Assembly: GCA_007131945.1 (NCBI GenBank)
Contig: SLPP01000061.1
Span: forward strand, 1 to 11,747
DNA length: 11,747 nucleotides
Direction: 5' to 3'
DNA from: Paracoccaceae bacterium
Lineage (GTDB): Bacteria > Pseudomonadota > Alphaproteobacteria > Rhodobacterales > Rhodobacteraceae
Part shown: in pieces, positions 5,851-11,747 of the stretch
How the letters are laid out: every line of letters begins with the position of its first letter
Numbering within the stretch: the stretch's first letter is position 1
The notes under the pieces: generated by a model
Told to the model about the DNA's origin: nothing
Seen by the model: the letters and a program-made list of their open reading frames with translations, nothing else
The model's database searches: none
Translations under genes and position numbers: made by a program

Positions 5851-6906
5851 TCAGCCGATCATCTTGGCCGAATCGCCCAGCGAATCGTAGTGGCGCTTGA
5901 GCCGCATCAGCGCGATGCGCAGCACGATCTTGCCCGAACGCGCCGACCAGCCCATTGCCTGCTCGGCCGTTTCCAGCCCCTCGAGATGGCAGCAGCAGCG
6001 CAGTGCGATCTCGCCCAGCCCGGGACCGAGTTCGGCCAGCGCCGCCGCCAGCCGGTCGCGCGCCGCCGCCGGTCCGCGGCCGGCACCACCGCCCTGGATG
6101 CCGTTGCCAACCCCGGCGGTAAGGAAACGCCCCCAGTCCTGGGTCACCTGCGGCCCGGTCTGCGCCACCTCGAAATCTTCGCGCAGCCTTTCGGCCGCGA
6201 TCAGCAGATCGGCGCCGAGGAACGGCTTGCCGTCCTTGTCGCGGCGACGCGCCAGCACGGCGACCGGCGACTCGGCCTGACAGTAGCGACCGCGCGCCGA
6301 CTCGTCCTCGTCACGCTCGCCGTCGGCCTCGACGCCGTCGATCAGCCGGCGCAAGGCCGCGCGTCCCTGCGAGGTGATCGTGTAGCGCGCCACCCGGCCC
6401 GCCTTGCTGCAGGCGATCCATTCGCGCAGCGCGAAGGCCTCGGCCACCGGCCGCTCCAGCACCGCCAGCCGGATCGCGCCCTCGGCCCCGTCGCGTAACA
6501 CGACGGCGCGGTCCATGTCGGCGGCGACGGCCATGATGACGCCCGGCTCGGCCAAGCGGCGCAGGACGCGCAGCGCCTCGGCATTGAGCCGGTCCTCGTC
6601 AAGCAGCGCGCCGGCTTCGCGCGAGGCAGAGCGGATGTGAAGGGTCATGTTGCGGCTTTCCTTGCTTTCGGGATCGAGGTTGCCGGTGGCCACCCGCCGC
6701 AGCCGGCCGAGCGCGCAATCGACCAGCGGATCGTCGCGCCGGTGTTCGAACCGGCGCACCTGGCGCATCACGGTCGAGGCATGCACCCCCCGCTCGCGCG
6801 CGAGCGCGCGGAGCGAGCGGCCATCCTCGGTATGGATCAGGTAGAGACGCGCTGCCGAGGGCACCCAGTCGGGCAGCGGGTCGACGAGCTTGTGACTGGC
6901 GGACAT
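5851..6906 (-). CDS. Helix-turn-helix protein with C-terminal DUF6456 domain
   Basis: The protein has 351 residues when started at the ATG at 6906, which has GAGGA 5 bases upstream. The frame is open to 6987, but that start has no ribosome site and would lie in the control region. Residues about 28-54 (GRSLRALARERGVHASTVMRQVRRFE) form a clear helix-turn-helix. Residues about 107-190 look like a second winged-helix segment ending in RYTITSQGRAALRRL. Residues about 213-341 match the DUF6456 pattern: ESPVAVLARRRDKDGKPFLGA, AAERLREDF and the CCCHLEGLETAEQAMGW..GKIVLRIALMRLKRHY end. The domain layout implies a DNA-binding regulator or nucleoid-type protein. No experimentally known function is recalled. 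It is divergent from a DUF6477 gene, a pairing I remember from other Rhodobacteraceae. Confidence 0.75.
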   Translation of the reverse strand: MSASHKLVDPLPDWVPSAARLYLIHTEDGRSLRALARERGVHASTVMRQVRRFEHRRDDPLVDCALGRLRRVATGNLDPESKESRNMTLHIRSASREAGALLDEDRLNAEALRVLRRLAEPGVIMAVAADMDRAVVLRDGAEGAIRLAVLERPVAEAFALREWIACSKAGRVARYTITSQGRAALRRLIDGVEADGERDEDESARGRYCQAESPVAVLARRRDKDGKPFLGADLLIAAERLREDFEVAQTGPQVTQDWGRFLTAGVGNGIQGGGAGRGPAAARDRLAAALAELGPGLGEIALRCCCHLEGLETAEQAMGWSARSGKIVLRIALMRLKRHYDSLGDSAKMIG

Positions 6907-6993
6907 GGCGGTCCTCGTCGGGTTGGTTGCGGGACAGTCAGCGGCAGAAGTTTGTTTACGAATCGCGAACAATAAACACTCCGCCATATTTGG

Positions 6994-7008
6994 TTACCGA
7001 CCGGTTAA
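6994..7008. promoter_or_regulatory. Candidate CtrA box (one mismatch)
   Basis: TTAC (6994-6997), 7 bases, then TTAA (7005-7008) differs by one base from the CtrA consensus TTAA-N7-TTAA known from Caulobacter and other alphaproteobacteria. The second half continues as TTAACC. Both halves sit in a GGTTA direct repeat 11 bases apart. Confidence 0.35.
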
Positions 7009-7093
7009 CCGCGCTCCCCCATCAGAATCTATCAACGAGTTAAAAGGAGGTTGAAGCCACCGCGCTGATCCTGCGCGCTTTCGCAACACACGC

Positions 7094-7099
7094 TATAGT
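7094..7099 (+). promoter_or_regulatory. Possible -10 element for the DUF6477 gene
   Basis: TATAGT matches 5 of 6 consensus positions and lies about 60 bases before the start codon at 7160. There is no good -35 hexamer at the right distance (CTGCGC at 7071-7076), which would fit an activator-dependent promoter. ACACA (7086-7090) and TGTGT (7100-7104) flank it symmetrically. Confidence 0.3.
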
Positions 7100-7116
7100 T
7101 GTGTAGTTTTGTCCCC

Positions 7117-7136
7117 GCAGGAAGGACAATTCCTGC
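7117..7136 (+). promoter_or_regulatory. Perfect hairpin in the likely 5' leader of the DUF6477 gene
   Basis: GCAGGAA (7117-7123) and TTCCTGC (7130-7136) form a perfect 7-bp stem with the 6-base loop GGACAA. It ends 10 bases before the AGGAG ribosome site (7147-7151). It may be an RNA structure in the leader or a DNA operator just downstream of the start of transcription. Confidence 0.4.
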
Positions 7137-7159
7137 CGAACACCGAAGGAGATGACCGG

Positions 7160-7522
7160 ATGAGCTGCCACTTCCGCGACTCGATTGTTTCTGTCCTGGA
7201 CACCCTGGCGCGCGCCCGCCGGCCGCGCCTGCTGCTGCGCGCGGCCCGAATGGGCACCATGGAATACCGCCGCGAGGTCGATCTGCGCCGTGTCCTGCGC
7301 CTGCCGGCGACGCCGGCTCCCGGCCCGGCGACGGTGCGCACGCTGGTCGCGCTCGAGGAGGAGATGGAGATGCTCCGCATCCGCCCCTGCCACGAGACCG
7401 GCGAGACCTGGCGCCCCGCGCGCCATGTCGAGGTGATGATCGCGCTGATGGCCGAGGCCCGGCTGATGGCCGAGGCGGTCGAGGTCCGCCCGCATCTGCG
7501 CCCGCTGCCCGAGGCCGTCTGA
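7160..7522 (+). CDS. DUF6477 family protein
   Basis: The protein has 120 residues when started at the ATG at 7160, which has AGGAG 8 bases upstream. An earlier in-frame ATG at 7109 runs through the leader hairpin and lacks a ribosome site. It has no signal peptide or membrane segment. Recognisable blocks are RRPRLLLRAARMG (20-32), YRREVDLRRVL (36-46) and ARHVEVMIALMAEARLM (87-103). These match my memory of the DUF6477 family of small, mostly helical Rhodobacteraceae proteins. The function is unknown. It is divergent from the DUF6456 regulator, which makes a functional link likely but unproven. Nothing in the sequence suggests an enzyme: there are no metal-binding or nucleotide-binding motifs. 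Confidence 0.75.
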   Translation: MSCHFRDSIVSVLDTLARARRPRLLLRAARMGTMEYRREVDLRRVLRLPATPAPGPATVRTLVALEEEMEMLRIRPCHETGETWRPARHVEVMIALMAEARLMAEAVEVRPHLRPLPEAV

Positions 7523-7592
7523 ACCCTCCCCGCCCGAAGTCCGCAGCCGTCGCGTCGCTTTCGCGCGGGCGGCGGTCGGAATGCCTCTTTCC

Positions 7593-7643
7593 CCTGCCGG
7601 CGGCGGGCTTATGTTGCGCCTGTCACAGCGCAGGGGCGGCAGG
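7593..7643 (+). promoter_or_regulatory. Leader structure that could mask the ribosome site of the reactivator gene
   Basis: CCTGCCG (7593-7599) pairs with CGGCAGG (7637-7643). Inside this, TGCGC (7615-7619) pairs with GCGCA (7628-7632) around an 8-base loop. The outer right arm includes the purine-rich sequence just upstream of the ATG at 7646, so the fold would hide the ribosome site. I do not recognise a known riboswitch class. GC-rich sequence forms such pairs easily. Confidence 0.25.
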
Positions 7644-7645
7644 CA

Positions 7646-9679
7646 ATGGCGGAAGCACTGGTCATCTTCACCCCCTCGGGCAAGCGCGGCCGCGTGCCCG
7701 TGGGAACGCCCGTGCTGACCGCGGCGCGGCAGCTCGGCGTCGACCTCGACTCGGTCTGCGGCGGGCGCGGCATCTGCTCGAAATGCCAGGTGACGCCCGG
7801 TGTGGGCGAGTTCGCCAAGCACGGCGTGATCGTCGCCCTGGACGCGCTGAGCCCGTGGAACCCGGTCGAGCAGCGCTACAAGGACAAGCGCGGCATGATC
7901 GACGGCCGCCGCCTCGGCTGCCAGGCGCGGATCATGGGCGACATCGTGATCGACGTGCCGCCCGAAAGCCAGCTGCACCGGCAGGTCGTTCGCAAGGCCG
8001 CCTCCGCCCGGCCCATCGAGATGGACCCGGCGACGCGGCTTTTCTACGTCGAGGTGGCGCAGCCCGACATGCACGAACCCTCGGGCGACCTGGAACGGCT
8101 CGCCGCCGCCCTGCGCGAGCAGTGGCAGATCGAGGCGCTGACCGCCGGCCCGCACGTGCTGCGCAAGCTCCAGCGGGCGCTGCGCAAGGGCGACTGGGGC
8201 GTGTCGGTCGCCATCTACCGCGACCATACGGGCGGGCCGTCGCGCCTCCTCGACATCTGGCCCGGCCTGCACGAGGGCGGGCTCTACGGCCTCGCCATCG
8301 ACCTCGGCTCGACCACGATCGCCGCGCATCTGACCGACCTCACCGACGGGCGCGTCGTCGCCGCGGGCGGGATCATGAACCCGCAGATCCGCTTCGGCGA
8401 GGACCTGATGAGCCGGGTCAGCTACGCGATGATGAATCCCGGCGGCGATGTCGAGATGACGGCCGCCGTGCGCCAGGCGCTGAACGACCTCGCGCGCTCG
8501 GTCGCCGCCGAGGCCGGCATCGATCCGGCGCTGATCATGGAGACCGTCGTCGTCTGCAACCCGGTCATGCACCACCTCTTCCTCGGCATCGACCCGGTGG
8601 AACTGGGCCAGGCGCCCTTCGCGCTCGCGACCTCCTCGGCGCTCGCCCTGCCCACGCGCGACCTGGACCTTGCCGCCCTCAACCCCGAGGCGCGGCTCTA
8701 CACGCTGCCCTGCATCGCCGGCCATGTCGGCGCGGATGCCGCCGCCGTCGCCCTTTCCGAAGCCCCGCATCTGTCGGACGACCTGGTCCTGATCGTCGAT
8801 GTCGGCACCAATGCCGAGATCCTGCTGGGCAACCGCGAGCGGGTGCTCGCCTGTTCCTCGCCCACCGGCCCGGCCTTCGAGGGCGCGCAGATCTCGTCGG
8901 GCCAGCGTGCGGCGCCCGGCGCGATCGAGCGGCTGGAGATCGACCCCGCGACGAAGGAGCCGCGCTTCAAGGTCATCGGCTGCGAGCTGTGGTCCGATGA
9001 TCCGGGCTTTGCCGAGGCGACCGAGAAGCTGGGCGTCACCGGCATCTGCGGCTCGGGCATCATCGAGGCGGTGGCCGAGATGCGCATGGCCGGCATCGTC
9101 GATGCCGCGGGGCTGATCGGCGGGCCCGAACAGACCGGCACCGCCCGTTGCCAGCCCGAGGGTCGCACGCATGCCTACCTGATCCACGACGTGACCGACC
9201 GGGGCGGGCCGCGGATCAGCGTGACGCAGGGCGACATCCGCGCGATCCAGCTGGCGAAATCCGCGCTCTATGCCGGCGCGCGGCTCCTGATGGACGAGCT
9301 GGGCGTCGAACGGGTGGACCGCGTCGTCCTGGCCGGCGCCTTCGGGGCGCATATCAGCGCGAAACACGCGATGGTTCTCGGCATGATCCCCGACTGCCCG
9401 CTGGAAAAGGTCACCAGCGCCGGCAACGCCGCCGGGACCGGCGCCCGGCTCGCGCTGTGCAACATCGCCGCGCGCGCCGGGATCGAGCGCGAGGTCGGGC
9501 GCATTCACAAGGTCGAGACGGCGATCGAGCCGCGTTTCCAGGAGCATTTCGTCAATGCCTCGGCCCTGCCGCATGCCGTCGACCCGTTTCCCGAGCTTGC
9601 GAAGGTCGTGACGCTGCCAAGCGTCATCCACAACACGGCAGGAACGGAGGGCGGCGGCCGTCGGCGGCGCGCACGTTAA
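7646..9679 (+). CDS. Ferredoxin-ASKHA (DUF4445) corrinoid-protein reactivator, RACo/RamA-like
   Basis: The 677-residue cytoplasmic protein joins an N-terminal [2Fe-2S] ferredoxin domain to an actin-like ATPase. Cluster ligands are C38, C44 and C47 (C-x5-C-x2-C in VCGGRGICSKC), with C92 in RRLGCQARI as the fourth. A linker domain follows, then the ASKHA fold: phosphate-1 motif DLGSTT (219-224), NPQIRFGEDLMSR, phosphate-2 motif DVGTNAE (385-391), GICGSGIIEAV, and adenosine motif LAGAFGAH (562-569). Such proteins use ATP and an electron from the cluster to return inactive cob(II)alamin to cob(I)alamin in corrinoid methyltransferases. In Rhodobacteraceae a protein of this type is known to support a split methionine synthase that lacks the MetH reactivation domain; that role is my best inference. 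No methyltransferase gene is adjacent. The length fits the family (about 600-700). Confidence 0.88.
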   Translation: MAEALVIFTPSGKRGRVPVGTPVLTAARQLGVDLDSVCGGRGICSKCQVTPGVGEFAKHGVIVALDALSPWNPVEQRYKDKRGMIDGRRLGCQARIMGDIVIDVPPESQLHRQVVRKAASARPIEMDPATRLFYVEVAQPDMHEPSGDLERLAAALREQWQIEALTAGPHVLRKLQRALRKGDWGVSVAIYRDHTGGPSRLLDIWPGLHEGGLYGLAIDLGSTTIAAHLTDLTDGRVVAAGGIMNPQIRFGEDLMSRVSYAMMNPGGDVEMTAAVRQALNDLARSVAAEAGIDPALIMETVVVCNPVMHHLFLGIDPVELGQAPFALATSSALALPTRDLDLAALNPEARLYTLPCIAGHVGADAAAVALSEAPHLSDDLVLIVDVGTNAEILLGNRERVLACSSPTGPAFEGAQISSGQRAAPGAIERLEIDPATKEPRFKVIGCELWSDDPGFAEATEKLGVTGICGSGIIEAVAEMRMAGIVDAAGLIGGPEQTGTARCQPEGRTHAYLIHDVTDRGGPRISVTQGDIRAIQLAKSALYAGARLLMDELGVERVDRVVLAGAFGAHISAKHAMVLGMIPDCPLEKVTSAGNAAGTGARLALCNIAARAGIEREVGRIHKVETAIEPRFQEHFVNASALPHAVDPFPELAKVVTLPSVIHNTAGTEGGGRRRRAR

Positions 9680-9719
9680 CCCTGTTTCAGCTTGTCATCG
9701 AGCGTGACCCGGACCCTGC

Positions 9720-9747
9720 TTGCAACGGCGGTGTCCTCGGATAAAAC
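9720..9747 (+). promoter_or_regulatory. Candidate glmU promoter
   Basis: TTGCAA (9720-9725) and TAAAAC (9742-9747) are 16 bases apart, each matching 4 of 6 consensus positions. They lie in the 95-base gap after the reactivator stop, about 28 bases before the glmU ATG. A short leader with AGGGA near 9763 would follow. No terminator is seen after 9679, so read-through from the upstream gene is possible as well. Confidence 0.35.
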
Positions 9748-9774
9748 GGGCGAACCAGTTTCAGGGATCTCTTT

Positions 9775-11118
9775 ATGCCCGTATCGCTTGTGATCCTGGC
9801 CGCCGGGCTGGGCAGCCGGATGAATTCAGACCTGCCGAAAGTGCTGCACCCGCTCGCCGGCGCGCCGCTCCTTGCGCACGCGATGCGCGCCGGGGCGGAG
9901 CTGGAGCCTGACCGCGTGGTCGTGGTCACGGGGCACGGAGGCGAGCGGGTCGCCAGCGCCGCCCGCGCCGAGAACCCCGAGGCGCGGATCGCGCATCAGG
10001 CCGAACAGCTGGGTACCGCCCATGCCGTCGCCCAGGCACGCCCGGCACTTGCGGACTTTTCCGGCGACATCGTCGTTCTTTATGGTGACACGCCCTTCAT
10101 TCGCCCGGAGACGCTGGCGGCGATGCTGGAAGCCCGCGAACGGCACGCGATCTGCGTGCTGGGCTTCGAGGCGCGCGATCCGGGCCGCTACGGGCGGCTG
10201 GTGATGTCGGGCGACCGGCTCGACCGGATCGTCGAGCATGCCGATGCGACCGATGAAGAGCGTGCCATACGGCTATGTAATTCCGGCGTTCTCTGCGCCG
10301 ATTCCACCTTGCTCTTCGACCTGATCGGCGCCGTGGGCAACGCCAACGCCAAGGGCGAGTACTACCTCACCGACATCGTCGCCATCGCCCATGCCCGCGG
10401 CCTCTCCACAGGTGTCGTCACCTGCCCCGAAGCCGAAACGCTGGGGATCAACACCCGGGCCGAGCTTGCCGCCGCCGAAACCGCCTTCCAGGCCCGCGCC
10501 CGGGCCGAGGCGCTCGGAAACGGCGTCACCATGACCGCGCCCGAGACCGTTTTCCTCGCCCTCGACACGGTCATCGGTCGCGATGCCGTCATCGGCCCCA
10601 ATGTCGTCTTCGGTCCGGGGGTGACGGTCGAATCCGGCGCCGAGATCCTCGCCTTCTGCCATCTCGAGGGTTGCCACATCAGCCGCGGCGCCGTTGTCGG
10701 CCCCTTCGCCCGGCTGCGCCCCGGCGCCGAACTGGCCGAGGACGTGCGCGTCGGCAACTTCGTCGAGGTCAAGAACGCGATCCTCGACGAAGGCGCGAAG
10801 GTCAATCATCTGAGCTATATCGGCGACGCGCATGTGGGCGAACGCGCCAATGTCGGCGCCGGGACCGTCACCTGCAACTACGACGGCGTGATGAAGCACC
10901 GCACCGAGATCGGTGCCCGCGCCTTCATCGGCTCGGACACGATGCTGGTCGCGCCGGTGCGCGTCGGCGCCGATGCGATGACCGGCTCGGGCTCGGTCAT
11001 CAGCGAGGATGTCCCCGACGGCGCGCTGGCGATCGGCCGCGCGCGGCAGGAGGTGAAACCGGGGCTCGCGCTGCGCCTGATGGCGCGGCTGCGGGCGGCC
11101 AGGGAACGGAAAGGGTAG
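9775..11118 (+). CDS. glmU: Bifunctional GlcN-1-P acetyltransferase / GlcNAc-1-P uridyltransferase
   Basis: The 447-residue enzyme acetylates glucosamine-1-phosphate and couples the product to UTP, giving UDP-GlcNAc for peptidoglycan and lipopolysaccharide. N-terminal pyrophosphorylase motifs are intact: LAAGLGSRM (8-16) with K22 in LPKVLH, QLGTAHA (78-84) and the metal-binding LYGDTP (102-107). From about residue 252 the left-handed beta-helix runs through hexapeptide repeats (I-G-x-D-A-V-I-G-P-N-V and similar). It carries the acetyltransferase residues H345 in NHLSYIGDA and NYDG (368-371). The length is close to the usual 450-456, with a short C-terminal tail. The stop is 3 bases before the glmS ATG, so the two form an operon. 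Confidence 0.97.
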   Translation: MPVSLVILAAGLGSRMNSDLPKVLHPLAGAPLLAHAMRAGAELEPDRVVVVTGHGGERVASAARAENPEARIAHQAEQLGTAHAVAQARPALADFSGDIVVLYGDTPFIRPETLAAMLEARERHAICVLGFEARDPGRYGRLVMSGDRLDRIVEHADATDEERAIRLCNSGVLCADSTLLFDLIGAVGNANAKGEYYLTDIVAIAHARGLSTGVVTCPEAETLGINTRAELAAAETAFQARARAEALGNGVTMTAPETVFLALDTVIGRDAVIGPNVVFGPGVTVESGAEILAFCHLEGCHISRGAVVGPFARLRPGAELAEDVRVGNFVEVKNAILDEGAKVNHLSYIGDAHVGERANVGAGTVTCNYDGVMKHRTEIGARAFIGSDTMLVAPVRVGADAMTGSGSVISEDVPDGALAIGRARQEVKPGLALRLMARLRAARERKG

Positions 11119-11121
11119 GCC

Positions 11122-11747
11122 ATGTGCGGCATCGTCGGCGTATTGGGCACGCATGAGGTCGCGCCGCTGATCCTCGAGGCGCTGAAGCGGCTGGAATACC
11201 GCGGCTACGACAGCGCCGGCATCGCCACGGTGAACGAAGGCGTTCTCGACCGCCGTCGCGCGGTGGGAAAGCTGATCAATCTCAGCGACCTCCTGGTGCA
11301 CCAGCCACTGGCCGGCAAGGCCGGGATCGGGCATACCCGCTGGGCCACGCACGGCGCCCCCACGGTGGTCAACGCCCATCCCCACCGGGCCGGGCGCGTG
11401 GCCGTGGTGCACAACGGGATCATCGAGAATTTCAAGGCCTTGCGCGAAGAACTCGAGGCTGCCGGCCTGACCCCGGAATCGGAGACCGACACCGAGACCG
11501 TGGCGCTTCTGACCCGCCACCATCTCGATCAGGGCATGTCGCCGACCGAGGCCGCGTCGGCGACGCTCGGCAGGCTCGAGGGCGCCTTCGCGCTCGCCTT
11601 CCTGTTCGAGGGCGAGGACGACCTGATGATCGGCGCGCGCAAGGGCTCGCCGCTGGCCGTGGGTCATGGCGAGGGCGAGATGTATCTCGGCTCGGACGCG
11701 ATCGCGCTGGCGCCGATGACCGACCGCATCACCTATCTGGAAGAGGG
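11122..11747 (+). CDS. glmS: Glutamine-fructose-6-phosphate aminotransferase, N-terminal part (3' end outside window)
   Basis: The frame opens at ATG 11122 and runs off the right edge after about 208 residues, roughly a third of the usual ~610. It encodes the class II glutaminase domain. C2 is the N-terminal nucleophile (MCGIVGVLG). LEYRGYDSAGIA is at 24-35, GHTRWATHG at 70-78 (R73 binds glutamine), then HNGIIEN and ETDTE with the substrate Asp. GlmS makes glucosamine-6-phosphate from fructose-6-phosphate and glutamine, supplying the pathway that GlmU completes. It follows glmU with a 3-base gap and an AAGGG sequence inside the end of glmU. No glmS ribozyme is expected or seen. Confidence 0.97.
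   Translation, partial: MCGIVGVLGTHEVAPLILEALKRLEYRGYDSAGIATVNEGVLDRRRAVGKLINLSDLLVHQPLAGKAGIGHTRWATHGAPTVVNAHPHRAGRVAVVHNGIIENFKALREELEAAGLTPESETDTETVALLTRHHLDQGMSPTEAASATLGRLEGAFALAFLFEGEDDLMIGARKGSPLAVGHGEGEMYLGSDAIALAPMTDRITYLEE

Larger units (their letters stand above)
6907..7159. promoter_or_regulatory. Divergent control region between the DUF6456 and DUF6477 genes
   Basis: These 253 bases are more AT-rich than their surroundings. They contain two GANTC sites (GAATC at 6960-6964 and 7025-7029), nested inverted repeats TTGTT/AACAA (6952-6972) and GTTTA/TAAAC (6954-6977), a CtrA-like box (6994-7008), the palindrome GGTTAACC (7003-7010), an isolated AAAAGGAGG (7042-7050) with no usable start codon behind it, a -10-like TATAGT (7094-7099) pointing toward the DUF6477 gene, and a hairpin (7117-7136). 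No small open frame with a ribosome site is seen. Confidence 0.5.

Noticed and set aside
7040..9631. 863-codon minus-strand open frame opposite the reactivator gene
   Set aside because: It is the codon-bias mirror of the ferredoxin-ASKHA gene. Its sequence is Arg/Asp/Gly/His-rich without domains, and it runs through an unrelated gene and two intergenic regions.
10273..11667. 464-codon minus-strand open frame opposite glmU/glmS
   Set aside because: It spans two well-supported sense genes and has shadow-like composition and no recognisable domain.
1..11747. CRISPR array, insertion sequence, integrase, tRNA or phage-defence genes
   Set aside because: No regularly spaced repeats, transposase motifs, terminal inverted repeats with target duplications, or tRNA-like cloverleaf sequences were seen on either strand.

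Overview
The window looks like a chromosomal segment of a high-GC alphaproteobacterium, most likely a member of the Rhodobacteraceae/Rhodobacterales. The evidence is the very high GC content, strong GC bias at third codon positions, and genes whose closest remembered relatives are from that group: a DUF6456 helix-turn-helix protein divergent from a DUF6477 protein, a divergent polysaccharide-deacetylase-like membrane protein, and a stand-alone ferredoxin-ASKHA reactivase. All assignments come from reading the sequence. No database search was run.

Layout from left to right. (1) The 3' end of a GH13 alpha-glucosidase-type gene (1-435, +) is followed by a 274-base gap between convergent genes, holding an AT-rich patch and a 16-bp palindrome. 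(2) dgt, a dNTP triphosphohydrolase (710-1930, -), is divergent from erpA, an A-type iron-sulfur carrier (2027-2353, +). They share a 96-base promoter region with an inverted repeat. (3) A membrane-anchored degenerate deacetylase (2357-3622, -) converges on erpA with 3 bases between stops, and diverges from trpG-trpD (3787-5399, +), two tryptophan genes joined by an ATGA overlap. (4) A small DUF2892 membrane protein (5455-5673, -) and a three-part HTH/DUF6456 protein (5851-6906, -) follow. The latter is divergent from a DUF6477 gene (7160-7522, +) across 253 bases containing a near-match to a CtrA box, two GANTC sites and a 5'-UTR hairpin. (5) A 677-residue ferredoxin-ASKHA corrinoid reactivator (7646-9679, +) comes next. 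(6) glmU (9775-11118, +) and the 5' part of glmS (11122 to the window edge, +) form the UDP-GlcNAc pair.

Functional picture: most genes are housekeeping. GlmS makes glucosamine-6-phosphate and GlmU makes UDP-GlcNAc for peptidoglycan and LPS. TrpG and TrpD cover the first two steps of the tryptophan branch. ErpA loads Fe-S clusters and Dgt trims dNTP pools. The least ordinary parts are the corrinoid reactivator, which in related bacteria supports a methionine synthase lacking its own reactivation domain, and the DUF6456/DUF6477 pair with cell-cycle-like sites between them.

I did not find a CRISPR array, mobile element, toxin-antitoxin pair, phage defence cluster, tRNA or rRNA, nor clear evidence of a new multi-gene system. 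Several gene neighbourhoods usual for the group appear broken here (no trpE or trpC beside trpGD, no argS after dgt), which suggests a rearranged chromosome.
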